From positions 1 to 43,534 of the IMG/VR virus record IMGVR_UViG_3300002223_000003: a DNA stretch of 43,534 nucleotides. One strand, written 5' to 3'. Shown here in pieces: positions 7,500-16,163 of the stretch. Position numbers and translations under genes: made by a program. The notes beneath the pieces are model-generated. The model had not been told where the DNA came from. It searched no databases and saw nothing but the letters and a program-made list of their open reading frames with translations. This DNA comes from a virus. Position 1 is the first letter of the stretch. Each line of letters begins with the position of its first letter.

Positions 7500-8521
7500 A
7501 AACTATTTTAGTAACGGGGGCTAATGGATTAGTCGGGGGAGAGGCAATGAGTTTTTTCTTAGAGAAAGGCTGGCAGACTATTGGCATAGATAATAACACA
7601 AGAGAGAAACTTTTTAGTGTGCAACAAGGTTGGAATGTGGGAGTAAGTGATATTGATATACGAGATGAAAGGTTGATAAATAACTTCTTTAAAGACCATA
7701 AATTTGATGCAATTATACACACCGCCGCTCAACCCTCTCACGATTACTCTAAAGACCATGCCCTAGAAGATTTTGATATAAATGCTCGTGGAACTTTAAT
7801 TTTACTAGAAGCAACCCGCAAGTATTGTCCTGAAGCTGTGTTTGTTCACATTTCAACCGATAAAGTTTATGGGGAGAATATGGTGCGAATTAATGATACA
7901 CTCTTCGACGAGGAACACAGGCCAGACTTTCTTTTGACAGAAAAAAAGACTCGTTATCATTGTGATTTACCATTTGATGAAGAATTGGGATTAGATTTTA
8001 CAGGTCAGCGTTCTCTTTTTGGTTGTTCTAAAACCGCCGCAGATATTTATGTTCAAGAATATGGAAACTACTTTGGCATGAAAACTGTCTGTTTTAGGTG
8101 TGGCTGTATTACTGGCAGAAATCACAAAGGGGCGGAATTACATGGTTTTATGTCTTACCTAGTGAAGTGTATTAAAGAGGGAATTACATATAAAATTTTT
8201 GGCTATAAAGGTAAACAAGTGAGAGACCAAATTCATGCTTACGATTTAATTTCGGCTTGTTGGGAGTTTATTCAAAATCCTAAAAGTGGAGCAGTTTATA
8301 ACATAGGAGGAGGTAAAGAAAGAAGCGTATCTATTTTAGAAGCTATTGATTTAATAGAACACGAAACTGGCAAGAAGGCAATAGTAAATTACATTGACGA
8401 AAACCGAAAAGGTGATAGAATATGGGATATACATAATATCTCTAAATTTATGAAAGATTACCCAAATTGGAAATATAAATATAGTTTAAAAGATATTATC
8501 TCTGATTTATGTCAATTTTAA
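7496..8521 (+). CDS. SDR nucleotide-sugar epimerase, CDP-paratose 2-epimerase-like (341 aa)
   Basis: It has the Rossmann NAD site GANGLVG at 8-14, HTAAQPSHDY near 75-84, the STDKVYGE region, FGCSKTAADIYVQEYG, FRCGCITG and FGYKGKQVRDQIHAYDL. The AAQPSHD and YKGKQVRDxIH segments are characteristic of the RfbE-like clade, which epimerises C2 of CDP-paratose to CDP-tyvelose. Phe stands where classical SDRs have Tyr of YxxxK; I believe this clade tolerates that, but this needs an alignment. It overlaps both neighbours, so it is translationally coupled in the sugar operon. Confidence 0.75.
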   Translation: MKTILVTGANGLVGGEAMSFFLEKGWQTIGIDNNTREKLFSVQQGWNVGVSDIDIRDERLINNFFKDHKFDAIIHTAAQPSHDYSKDHALEDFDINARGTLILLEATRKYCPEAVFVHISTDKVYGENMVRINDTLFDEEHRPDFLLTEKKTRYHCDLPFDEELGLDFTGQRSLFGCSKTAADIYVQEYGNYFGMKTVCFRCGCITGRNHKGAELHGFMSYLVKCIKEGITYKIFGYKGKQVRDQIHAYDLISACWEFIQNPKSGAVYNIGGGKERSVSILEAIDLIEHETGKKAIVNYIDENRKGDRIWDIHNISKFMKDYPNWKYKYSLKDIISDLCQF

Positions 8522-9192
8522 TTACTGGAAATTTCGGCAATATAGGAAGTAGACTTGCTAAATTTTTTGATGGTTACATTGGTATAGACACAAAAGATGG
8601 AAAAGACCTTTTAACTTGTGAACTTCCTAATGATGTAGATGTAATTTATCATTTAGCGGCTCATGCTCCGGTGGAAAACTCTTGGAAAGACCCTGTGAGG
8701 ACAATAGAAAATCTAGCTACCACTATCCGGCTTGTGCATAAATATCCCAATGCTAAGATAATTTTTGCTTCCACTGGTGCTTCAATAGACCCTGTGTCTC
8801 CTTATGGATTTTCTAAGTGGGCTTGTAACGAATACTTAAAAAGATTCCATAAAAATTCAGTGATACTTTATTTTCCTAACATTTTTGGTATTCCCAGAAG
8901 TGTAGTTGATATTTTTAAAGGAAAAGATGAAGTAGTAATTTACGGAGATGGTCTTCAGATAAGAGACTATGTTCATGTGAATGACATAGTTTCTGCACTT
9001 TGCAAAGCCCAAAAATGGCAAGCAGGAGAGTATTTTTGTGGCAGTGGAATAAAAACCAATCTATTTCAATTAACTAAAGGGAAAAAAGTAATTTTTAAGG
9101 AATCTCGGAAAGAGCAACGAGAATCAGTGCTTCCAAATACCACTCCAAATTGGGAACCAATTATTAATGTAATGGATTATATTAATGAGTAA
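8509..9192 (+). CDS. Short SDR NAD-dependent epimerase/reductase (227 aa)
   Basis: Dinucleotide site GNFGNIG at 7-13, HLAAHAPVE at 48-56, catalytic YGFSK (Tyr99, Lys103), and the substrate-side motif RDYVHVNDI. About 80-100 residues shorter than UDP-glucose 4-epimerase, mainly in the substrate domain. A C4 epimerase or C4 ketoreductase of a deoxysugar are both possible; the sequence alone does not decide. It overlaps the previous gene by 13 bases and the next by 8. Confidence 0.7.
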   Translation: MSILITGNFGNIGSRLAKFFDGYIGIDTKDGKDLLTCELPNDVDVIYHLAAHAPVENSWKDPVRTIENLATTIRLVHKYPNAKIIFASTGASIDPVSPYGFSKWACNEYLKRFHKNSVILYFPNIFGIPRSVVDIFKGKDEVVIYGDGLQIRDYVHVNDIVSALCKAQKWQAGEYFCGSGIKTNLFQLTKGKKVIFKESRKEQRESVLPNTTPNWEPIINVMDYINE

Positions 9193-9517
9193 AAAAGACT
9201 TACAAGTATATTGTTTTGACCTTGACGGAACTCTTTGTGAAATAAAAAAAGGGCCAAAAGGTTTAAAAGAGTATGGCAAGGCACTTCCCATGTGGGATAG
9301 AATTAAAAAAGTAAATCAACTCTACGATGAGGGACATTTAATCAAAATTGAAACAGCCAGAGGGCGCCAAACTGACCAGGAATGGGAGGAGTTTACCAAA
9401 AATCAATTAGCAGAGTGGGGATTAAAGTATCATGTTTTACGGGTCGGTGTAAAAATGCACGCTAATCTTTACATTGATGATAAAGGGATAAATGATAGAG
9501 ACTTCTTTAAAGATTAA
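9185..9517 (+). CDS. HAD-family phosphatase (110 aa)
   Basis: Small phosphatase of the haloacid dehalogenase fold with FDLDGTLC at 11-18 (nucleophile Asp12, acid/base Asp14), the Thr/Ser motif (ETARG) and C-terminal acidic motif LYIDDKGIND. The architecture, including the QLAEWGLKYH segment, matches short capsule-biosynthesis HAD enzymes. In this operon it probably dephosphorylates a sugar phosphate, but the substrate cannot be read from the sequence. It overlaps the cytidylyltransferase by 26 bases. Confidence 0.8.
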   Translation: MSKKDLQVYCFDLDGTLCEIKKGPKGLKEYGKALPMWDRIKKVNQLYDEGHLIKIETARGRQTDQEWEEFTKNQLAEWGLKYHVLRVGVKMHANLYIDDKGINDRDFFKD

Positions 9518-9911
9518 AGGTTATACCTGTGGAAGTTTTGACCTTCTTCATGCCGGGCATCTTTTGATGTTGAAAGAATGTAAAGCTCAGTGTGATTATT
9601 TGATTGTAGGACTGCATACTAATCCAACTATAGATAGACCCTTGAAGAATAAACCTGTGGAAACTGTGGAAGAAAGAATCATACGCCTGCAAGGTTGTAA
9701 GTATGTGGATAAAATTTTAACTTATGATACTGAGAAAGATTTAGTAAATCTCTTAAAAGAATTAAAACCTGATGTAAGATTTTTAGGAGAAGATTGGAAA
9801 GGCAAGCGTTTTACAGGAGATGAATTAGATATTAAAATAATATATAATAGTAGAGAACATGATTTTAGTAGTTCAAATCTAAGGGAACGAATACGCAATG
9901 CAAAAAAATAA
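9492..9911 (+). CDS. Cytidylyltransferase-like nucleotidyltransferase (139 aa)
   Basis: It carries the HxGH signature of the nucleotidylyltransferase superfamily (His20-Ala-Gly-His23, in GSFDLLHAGHL) and a C-terminal SSSNLRERI matching the ISTT-x-RI end of glycerol-3-phosphate and heptose cytidylyl/adenylyltransferases. Length is typical of TagD-like enzymes (about 130 aa). It would couple CTP (or ATP) to a phosphorylated substrate. It is not a homologue of RfbF glucose-1-phosphate cytidylyltransferase, so its place in a CDP-sugar route is uncertain. It overlaps both neighbours. Confidence 0.8.
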   Translation: MIETSLKIKGYTCGSFDLLHAGHLLMLKECKAQCDYLIVGLHTNPTIDRPLKNKPVETVEERIIRLQGCKYVDKILTYDTEKDLVNLLKELKPDVRFLGEDWKGKRFTGDELDIKIIYNSREHDFSSSNLRERIRNAKK

Positions 9912-10485
9912 CCCAAAAATTTCAATAGTTCTCCCGATTCATGATATGAAAAACGGTGCCTTCTTTTTATGGAGAACCATCAATTCTATCATGGAACAGA
10001 CCTTTAAAGATTACGAGATTATTATTACCAAAGAAGGCAAAATGGCGGAAAACACCAATGCTGGAATTAAGAAAGCGAAGGGTGAATTGATTAAAATACT
10101 ATATTTAGATGACTGGTTTGCTCACCCAAACGCACTTAAGGATATTGTGGAAAATTTTGATGATAGAATAAATTGGCTTATAACTGGATGTGATACAAAC
10201 CCTCATCCTGAATGGACAGATGATATTGAGACAGGAAATAATAAACTCGGTTCGCCTTCTTGTCTGACTATAAGAAACTGGAATAATATGCCTTTATTTG
10301 ATGAACGCATGAGTTGGTTGCTTGATTGTGATTTATATAAAAGACTCCATAATAGTTCGGGGAAGCCAAAAATTTTAGATGGTGTAAATGTGAATATGGG
10401 TATCGGAGACCATCAAATGACTCATATCTTAACAGACGAAGAAAAATTAACAGAACATAATTTGATGCAAGAAAAATATGCCTAA
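9898..10485 (+). CDS. Short glycosyltransferase family 2 protein (195 aa)
   Basis: Starts KISIVLPIHD, contains NTNAGIKKAKGELIKILYLDDW with the metal-binding DDW at 71-73, and MPLFDERMSWLLDCDLY in place of the GWEDxDL region. The DDGS motif of typical GT2 enzymes is replaced by IITKEGK, so the donor site may differ. Cytosolic, no membrane segment. Overlaps the flanking genes by 14 and 8 bases. Confidence 0.75.
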   Translation: MQKNNPKISIVLPIHDMKNGAFFLWRTINSIMEQTFKDYEIIITKEGKMAENTNAGIKKAKGELIKILYLDDWFAHPNALKDIVENFDDRINWLITGCDTNPHPEWTDDIETGNNKLGSPSCLTIRNWNNMPLFDERMSWLLDCDLYKRLHNSSGKPKILDGVNVNMGIGDHQMTHILTDEEKLTEHNLMQEKYA

Positions 10486-11506
10486 AAAGTGTTTAATAAC
10501 AGGGCTAGCGGGAAGTATAGGAATTCATGTTTTTGCTCATATTATGCACAACACTAACTGGGAAGTAGTGGGAATATGTAGTTTCCGTCATAAGGGGCTA
10601 GTGGATAGAATAGTGGAAATAACTGAAGACCATCCAGAATGGTTAAAGCGATTAAATATGATAACTCATGACCTTTCTGCTCCCATATCGTCCCTTACTA
10701 GAGAAAAAATCGGCAAGATAGATTACATAATAAACTTGGCTTCTCTTTCCGATGTAGAAGCAAGTATCCAACAACCAACAGAGTTTATTCAAAACAATGT
10801 GGCTCTGATGGTTAATATGCTGGAATATGCTAGAGAGGCAAAGCCAGAAGTATTTATTCAATTTTCAACTGATGAAGTTTATGGGCCAACCCAGAATAAA
10901 ACAGATGGCTATAAAGAATGGTCGCCACAAGTTCCCTCAAATCCCTATGCGGCTTCAAAAGCCTGCCAAGAGATGATTTCTGTTGCTTATTGGCGAACCT
11001 TTAATGTGCCAGTAGTCATTACTAATACGATGAATAACTTTGGAGAAATGCAACAGCCTTTTAAGTTTCCGGTGATGATACAAAAAGCCATAGAGGCAGG
11101 AGAAGAAATAACTATACATGGGAATGAAAATGGAGACATTGGTTCTCGTTCTTATATTCATTCAAGAAATGCGGCAGACGCTTTGTTATTCATTCTCAAA
11201 CAACCAGTCTATATGCACCAACCGGCGCAAGCAGACAAGCCCGATAGATATAATATAGTGGGAGATAAACAACTTGATAATTTAGAATTAGCTCAAATTA
11301 TTGCTCGTCTTATGGGCAAGGAATTAAAATATAAACTTGTCAACTTCCATAAAACCAGAATGGGGCATGACCCTCATTATGGGCTTGATGACTCAAAATT
11401 AAAAGAGATGGGCTGGAGGTCGCCAGTTTCATTTGAAGATAGTTTGAAGTCCACGATTGAGTGGCAACAGAACCACCCAAATTGGATTTCTAAAAATCAT
11501 ATATGA
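10478..11506 (+). CDS. Nucleotide-sugar 4,6-dehydratase-like SDR (342 aa)
   Basis: NAD site GLAGSIG at 9-15, STDEVYG at 130-136 with the Asp132-Glu133 pair that defines 4,6-dehydratases, YAASK (Tyr157, Lys161), and NNFGEMQQPFKF, the loop typical of RmlB/GDP-mannose dehydratase relatives. RSYIHSRNAADAL closes the nucleotide site. The expected product is an NDP-4-keto-6-deoxyhexose, the first committed intermediate of deoxysugars. It is followed by the DegT-fold enzyme with a 4-base overlap. The nucleotide (dTDP, CDP, GDP) is not decided. Confidence 0.8.
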   Translation: MPKKCLITGLAGSIGIHVFAHIMHNTNWEVVGICSFRHKGLVDRIVEITEDHPEWLKRLNMITHDLSAPISSLTREKIGKIDYIINLASLSDVEASIQQPTEFIQNNVALMVNMLEYAREAKPEVFIQFSTDEVYGPTQNKTDGYKEWSPQVPSNPYAASKACQEMISVAYWRTFNVPVVITNTMNNFGEMQQPFKFPVMIQKAIEAGEEITIHGNENGDIGSRSYIHSRNAADALLFILKQPVYMHQPAQADKPDRYNIVGDKQLDNLELAQIIARLMGKELKYKLVNFHKTRMGHDPHYGLDDSKLKEMGWRSPVSFEDSLKSTIEWQQNHPNWISKNHI

Positions 11507-12675
11507 AACGTGACCTTCGCTATGGAGGGACTCTGATAGATAGTCGTGAAATCAGAGCAATTATAAAATCAATTAACAAAAGCCGTAAAACAGGAAATTG
11601 GCAGACTGCTTCCGAAGCCCAAAAAATGGAACAGGAAGCCGCTAAATTCCTCGGTGTAAAATATGGAATACTTACTACTAGTGGTAGCTGTGCTGGGCTT
11701 TTGGCTCTTAGTGCTTTGGAGTTGCCTAAAGGTTCCGAAGTTATCATCTCGGCCGTTACTTTCCCTACTATATACAATATCATTCTTCAGTGTTCTCTCG
11801 TTCCTGTTGTGGTGGACGCAAAAGTAGGCACATATAACTTTGATGTAGATGAAGTAGAACAAGCAATTATTAAAAGCAAAGGCAAAGTAAAAGCCGTGAT
11901 AGCTGTTCATGCAGTGGGCAATCCTTGCGATATGCCAAGACTAATGAAAGTGGCTAGGAAATATAATGTCAAAGTCATCGAAGATAACTGTGATGGTTGG
12001 GGTTCTACTATACAAGGCAAAAAGGTGGGTTCTTTTGGTGATGTATCAATTACTTCGTTTCATGCAGCACATATTGTTAGCATGGGAGTCGGTGGAGGAA
12101 TCTACACTAATGATAAAGAAATTGCAGGACGAGTTAGACAATACCGAGATTGGGGGCGACAAGCAAATACAATAGAACCCCATAAAGTAAAAGAACTTCC
12201 GAAAGATTACAACCCTCGTTTTGTCTACGACAAAATAGGCTACAACTTCCAAATCCTAGAACTTCAAGCGGCTATGGGGAGGGTGCAGTTAAGAAAAACC
12301 AATAAGATAAAAAAATTAAGGAAAAAGAACTTTGACTATTTATATAATGGTTTAATGTGGTTAGAAGATTTATTAATGCCTGATTGGTTGCCGGATACCG
12401 ATGTATGCTGGTTTTCTTTTCCAATTACCTGTTATGGAGATAGAGGTAAACTTGTAGATTATCTTGAAAAACACGGCACAGAAACTCGCAGTATGTTTGC
12501 TGGCAATATAACACTTCATCCTGCTTACCGTCATTCAAAGTTTAGGATAAGCGGAAAACTTACCGAAGCTAATTACATACTAAAACATTCATTTTGGATA
12601 TCCACACACCCACGCCTAAAGAAAAGTGATTTGGATTATATTATAAAAGTTTTTAAGGATTATTACAAATGCTAG
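11503..12675 (+). CDS. DegT/DnrJ/EryC1-fold PLP/PMP enzyme with His in place of Lys; 3-dehydratase-like (390 aa)
   Basis: The fold is that of sugar aminotransferases: TTSGSCAGLLAL, AVTFPT, EDNCDGWGS at 160-168, and QAAMG near the end of the central part. The usual SFxxxK lysine is replaced by His190 in SFHAAH at 185-190, followed by MGVGGG. The same swap defines the dehydratases RfbH/DdhC (E1) and ColD. RDWGR, LPKDYNPRFVYDKIGYN and the region after it track RfbH, but the cysteine-rich insert that binds [2Fe-2S] in RfbH is absent. It probably removes the C3 hydroxyl of an NDP-4-keto-6-deoxyhexose using PMP (inference). Confidence 0.8.
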   Translation: MKRDLRYGGTLIDSREIRAIIKSINKSRKTGNWQTASEAQKMEQEAAKFLGVKYGILTTSGSCAGLLALSALELPKGSEVIISAVTFPTIYNIILQCSLVPVVVDAKVGTYNFDVDEVEQAIIKSKGKVKAVIAVHAVGNPCDMPRLMKVARKYNVKVIEDNCDGWGSTIQGKKVGSFGDVSITSFHAAHIVSMGVGGGIYTNDKEIAGRVRQYRDWGRQANTIEPHKVKELPKDYNPRFVYDKIGYNFQILELQAAMGRVQLRKTNKIKKLRKKNFDYLYNGLMWLEDLLMPDWLPDTDVCWFSFPITCYGDRGKLVDYLEKHGTETRSMFAGNITLHPAYRHSKFRISGKLTEANYILKHSFWISTHPRLKKSDLDYIIKVFKDYYKC

Positions 12676-13301
12676 AATTACCGCAAGTTACGCTCATTGC
12701 ACTTGGGACAAAAAATGTAGAAGGCATGTATAACGCTCTTCAACAAAGTCAAAAAGGTATAAAATGGGGAGCAGTTAAACTTATTACCGAGATACAATGC
12801 AATACCATAGACGAATGGAATCACGCTATTGTGTTTGAATTACGACATTTCGTAGATACACAGTTTTGTATGTTAGTGCATCCTGATGGTTTTGTGGTTA
12901 ATCCTGAAAGTTGGGAGCCGGAATTTTTGAATTATGATTATATTGGCGCGCCGTGGCCACTACCAAGTGATGATTATTCTTACCAGACACCTGACGGTGA
13001 AATAGTTAGAGTTGGAAATAGTGTAAGTATAAGGAGTAAAGATTTACTAGAATTACCTTACGCCTTAGAAGTAGTATGGCGACCTTACTACGGAAATACA
13101 AACGAAGATGGATTTTTAACTTGCCATAACCGCAGACTTTTTCAACATTTTGGGGCTAGATACGCGCCGATTGAAGTAGCCAAATGGTTTGGCAGAGAAT
13201 TAGATATACCAGAGAATGTAGATGTGGAAAGTCCTTTCGCTTTTCACTTGCATGATACAATGCCAGGTCGCAATGAGAAATATAGAAGTTTAATGATATG
13301 A
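12669..13301 (+). CDS. DUF5672-like putative glycosyltransferase (210 aa)
   Basis: VTLIALGTKN at the N-terminus, VKLITEIQCNTIDEWN, LRHFVDTQFCMLVHPDGFV (57-77), and FLNYDYIGAPWP, then a VGNSVSIRSKDLLELP acceptor-type motif. This order matches DUF5672, a family of uncharacterised proteins in surface-polysaccharide loci that look like GT-A transferases. HPDGFV takes the place of the DxD. It overlaps the flanking genes by 7 and 4 bases. Confidence 0.7.
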   Translation: MLELPQVTLIALGTKNVEGMYNALQQSQKGIKWGAVKLITEIQCNTIDEWNHAIVFELRHFVDTQFCMLVHPDGFVVNPESWEPEFLNYDYIGAPWPLPSDDYSYQTPDGEIVRVGNSVSIRSKDLLELPYALEVVWRPYYGNTNEDGFLTCHNRRLFQHFGARYAPIEVAKWFGRELDIPENVDVESPFAFHLHDTMPGRNEKYRSLMI

Positions 13302-14041
13302 TTTGTGGTATTTTTCACGAAGGAAGTGGATTAGGCAATCAGTTGCACCGTTATGTAGCGACTAGAGTTTTGGCCTTGGATAAAGGAGTAGGATACAGCA
13401 TGAAAAACTTCTCTTTATTTAAAGGAGAACATTTTATAAAAAATGTAAGGTCTATTGCTTGGAGCGAAGGAGAAAAATGGCCGACAAAAGAATGGCTGGA
13501 AAAAAAAGTGGTAGAAAACGGTGTAGACATACGAAGCTATGACCCAGAATTTAATTTTATAGAAGACGGAACTGTCATCGATGGTGAATTTCAGGACGAA
13601 CGCTACTTTGGACACCGAATGAAAGAAATAGACGAATGGTTAAAAGTAGAACCTTTAAATATACCTGATGATGTTTGTGTAATAGGATTTAGAGGGGGAG
13701 AATTTAGTGTATTTCCTGATTTATTTCTCACTAAAGAATATTGGGAAGAAGCGAAAGTTTTAATGTTGCGGAAGAATATAAATATGAAGTTTGAGGTTCA
13801 TACTGATGATGAAATTCTAGCAAAACAGTTCTTTCCTGATTATAAAATAATCCACGATATAGGTATAAACTGGCGAAGTATTCGTTTTGCTAAATACGCT
13901 ATTATCGCCAATTCTTCTTTTTATATTTTACCTAGATTATTGAATAGCGGATACACAATTGCCCCACATTTTTGGGCTAGAAGAAATACTGGCATATGGT
14001 GTCTTCCACAAAATTATTATAAGCAATTTACTTATATATGA
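13298..14041 (+). CDS. GT11-like (fucosyltransferase-type) protein, divergent (247 aa)
   Basis: It shares the GT11 skeleton of the gene at 6921: GSGLGNQLHRYVATRV near the start, IGFRGGEF in place of HIRRGDY, AIIANSSFYILPRLL and TIAPHFWA at the end. The Arg-Gly pair of the donor site is kept, but the flanking residues differ, so donor or acceptor may differ from fucose. Not a close copy of the first GT11. Starts in an ATGA overlap with the preceding gene. Confidence 0.65.
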   Translation: MICGIFHEGSGLGNQLHRYVATRVLALDKGVGYSMKNFSLFKGEHFIKNVRSIAWSEGEKWPTKEWLEKKVVENGVDIRSYDPEFNFIEDGTVIDGEFQDERYFGHRMKEIDEWLKVEPLNIPDDVCVIGFRGGEFSVFPDLFLTKEYWEEAKVLMLRKNINMKFEVHTDDEILAKQFFPDYKIIHDIGINWRSIRFAKYAIIANSSFYILPRLLNSGYTIAPHFWARRNTGIWCLPQNYYKQFTYI

Positions 14042-14241
14042 GATGTAAATTATGTAAAATGTTGGAAGATGAAGAATTGATTGTGCACAAGTATGAAACT
14101 CATGGGATTCGACTAAAAGACTCAATGGGGGATGATTACTATTCTGAAGAGAAAATAAAAGAGTTAATCAACAAACATCGGAGAACAGGACAAGCTAGTG
14201 TAGAGAAGAAGTTTGGCAAGAAACCTAGTAGAATTATATAA
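14038..14241 (+). CDS. Small zinc-finger-like protein (67 aa)
   Basis: CKLC near the N-terminus followed by HKYETHG gives a CxxC...H...H arrangement that resembles a single zinc finger. The rest is charged, ending with a basic segment. It lies within the sugar operon (4-base overlap with the gene before). Probably regulatory, but unproven. Confidence 0.5.
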   Translation: MRCKLCKMLEDEELIVHKYETHGIRLKDSMGDDYYSEEKIKELINKHRRTGQASVEKKFGKKPSRII

Positions 14242-14289
14242 AATATATTTTAATAAGAAAATGGATACTTATGGTAGAAAATTAAAATA

Positions 14290-14895
14290 ATGCTCTTCGT
14301 ATTATCAAGATACAATCATGATATAAGCTGGGTAAAGGACTATACTGATGATGTGGTTCTTTATGATAGAAGCGAAGAGAAAATTTCTAACTCCATTCCC
14401 ACACCGAATATAGGAAGTGATTTGTATGATAAATTCACCTACATAATAGATAACTATGACAACCTGCCTGATGTTGCTTTATACAGCAAGGCGAACTTAT
14501 TTAAATACATTACCAAGGAAGAGTTTGACAAAGTAAAAGACAACACAACCTTTACGCCCTTACTAACGCAGAACCATAAAACATATTTACCAATATGCTG
14601 GTATGAAAATGGTCTTTACGCAGAAATTAACGATTATTGGTATCTTGGTTCACATCCAGCGAAACACACTAAGGAGATAATGGATATATTTAAAATGAAC
14701 GAAAGATATTATAATTTATTTGCTCCTGGCTCAAATTACATAATACCCAAAGAAAACATACTTAAACATCCAAAAGAATTCTATGAAAAATTAAGGTCGT
14801 TTTTAGAGTGGGATGTATATCCGGGAGACGCCCAAATTTTGGAACGCAATTTATTTTATTTATGGAACAATCCTCTATCCCCCCAGAAGAATTAG
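14290..14895 (+). CDS. DUF3431-like putative glycosyltransferase (201 aa)
   Basis: FVLSRYNHDISWV at the N-terminus, then YTDDVVLYDRS, a long TYIIDNYDNLPDVALYSKA segment (50-70), and FAPGSNYIIPKENILKHPKEFYEKL near 145-165. These match the pattern of DUF3431, found in capsule and cell-wall sugar loci. No biochemical role is known for most members. Its 3' end overlaps the FkbM gene by 34 bases. Confidence 0.6.
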   Translation: MLFVLSRYNHDISWVKDYTDDVVLYDRSEEKISNSIPTPNIGSDLYDKFTYIIDNYDNLPDVALYSKANLFKYITKEEFDKVKDNTTFTPLLTQNHKTYLPICWYENGLYAEINDYWYLGSHPAKHTKEIMDIFKMNERYYNLFAPGSNYIIPKENILKHPKEFYEKLRSFLEWDVYPGDAQILERNLFYLWNNPLSPQKN

Positions 14896-15392
14896 AGATA
14901 TTTAAATCCCTTAAAGATATTAAGGTTGTTTTTGATGTGGGGGCAAGAACAGACATAGACTACTTTAACATTCTTCCTGAGGCGACTTATCACTTGTTTG
15001 AGCCGAACCCCTTGTTCTTTGCGGACTTAAAAGCAAAGGTAGGCGACAGAAAAAATGTTTACCTAAATAATTATGGTTTGGGAGATAAATTTGAAGAGTT
15101 GCCTTATGACCCCACTACACAGTCATTTCTTTTACCTGTTACCAATCCTACACTTGCAATTAAAACATTAGACTGGTATATTCAAGAAAATAATATCAAG
15201 CGTATAGACTTTCTCAAGATAGATACTGAGGGATGGGATTACAAGGTTTTGCTGGGGGGGAAAGAAGCTATTAAAATATGTCGCTATATTCAATATGAAC
15301 ATTGGAATGATAGGTGGTGTTTTCACGAATTATTAAATAACGATTTCTGGATGAAGTATATAGGATATAGAAATGTTTTATGCCAAAGATAA
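14862..15392 (+). CDS. FkbM-family methyltransferase (176 aa)
   Basis: SAM-binding VVFDVGAR, the acidic LFEPNP, VYLNNYGLGDK and FLKIDTEGWDYKVLLGG are the FkbM signature (an O-methyltransferase fold used on sugars and polyketides). It may cap or decorate a glycan. A longer frame starts at 14808, but the ATG at 14862 is preferred: the extra 18 residues overlap the previous gene in another frame and add no domain. It overlaps the following GT17 gene by 13 bases. Confidence 0.8.
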   Translation: MEQSSIPPEELEIFKSLKDIKVVFDVGARTDIDYFNILPEATYHLFEPNPLFFADLKAKVGDRKNVYLNNYGLGDKFEELPYDPTTQSFLLPVTNPTLAIKTLDWYIQENNIKRIDFLKIDTEGWDYKVLLGGKEAIKICRYIQYEHWNDRWCFHELLNNDFWMKYIGYRNVLCQR

Positions 15393-16147
15393 TTGATGTT
15401 TGTATATACAACGGGGAGAAAGATTTATTTGAAATAAGATACAATATCTTAAAGGATTATGTTGATGAATTTATTGTGGTGGAGTTTGATAAGACATTTA
15501 GCGGGCAACCAAAACCGTGGCGATTTATAGAATATAACTTTAAGAATGTTTATTATCACGGGCTAGAAGAAAAAGACTATTTGAAATACAAAGAACTAGC
15601 CGAAAATTCTCCTAATACAAAGGGAGCAGAACATTGGAAACGAGAGTTTATGCAAAAGGAGAGTATAAAAGATTGCCTAACTCACTTGAAAGACGATGAT
15701 ATAGTTTTTATTGGGGACACAGACGAAATAGTTGAGCCGTTATTTTATACCACATCAATATACAAGATTATTAAATTCAAATTGAGGGTTTATACTTATT
15801 GGCTGAATAATCGCTCTAACGAAGTGTTCTGGGGAACAATTAAAGCGAGGTATGGAGATATTAAAGGTGAATGCTTGAATCACTTACGGAATAACGATGA
15901 AAGAAAAAATACCATTTTTGAGGCTGGTTGGCATTTTACCTCTCTTAAAGATGGACTTGCTAAAAAACTAACAGATAGTTATACTGAAGAAGATTATGCC
16001 CATCCTAGAGTGCTGAATGAGTTAAAAGAAAATATAGAGAATAATCGGGACTTTCTTGGTCGGGACTTTACATATAAAGTGGACGAAAGTCAATGGCCAG
16101 ATTATCTCAAAGAAAATAGGTCAAAATACTTGCATTTATTAAAATAA
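15380..16147 (+). CDS. Glycosyltransferase family 17-like protein (255 aa)
   Basis: GT17 enzymes include the bisecting-GlcNAc transferase of animals. Landmarks: YNGEKDLFEIRYNILKDYVD (10-29), IVVEFDKTFSGQPKP, REFMQKESIKDCL, the metal site GDTDEI in DDDIVFIGDTDEI, and AGWHFTSL. Bacterial and viral members with this order are frequent in surface-glycan loci. It is the last gene of the sugar cassette; 16 bases precede the GroES-like gene. The sugar is unknown. Confidence 0.8.
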   Translation: MPKIIDVCIYNGEKDLFEIRYNILKDYVDEFIVVEFDKTFSGQPKPWRFIEYNFKNVYYHGLEEKDYLKYKELAENSPNTKGAEHWKREFMQKESIKDCLTHLKDDDIVFIGDTDEIVEPLFYTTSIYKIIKFKLRVYTYWLNNRSNEVFWGTIKARYGDIKGECLNHLRNNDERKNTIFEAGWHFTSLKDGLAKKLTDSYTEEDYAHPRVLNELKENIENNRDFLGRDFTYKVDESQWPDYLKENRSKYLHLLK

Positions 16148-16163
16148 TATATATAATTAAATT

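Noticed and set aside
11569-11910. 113-aa minus-strand ORF
   Set aside because: It lies opposite the DegT-fold enzyme, whose protein family is clear.
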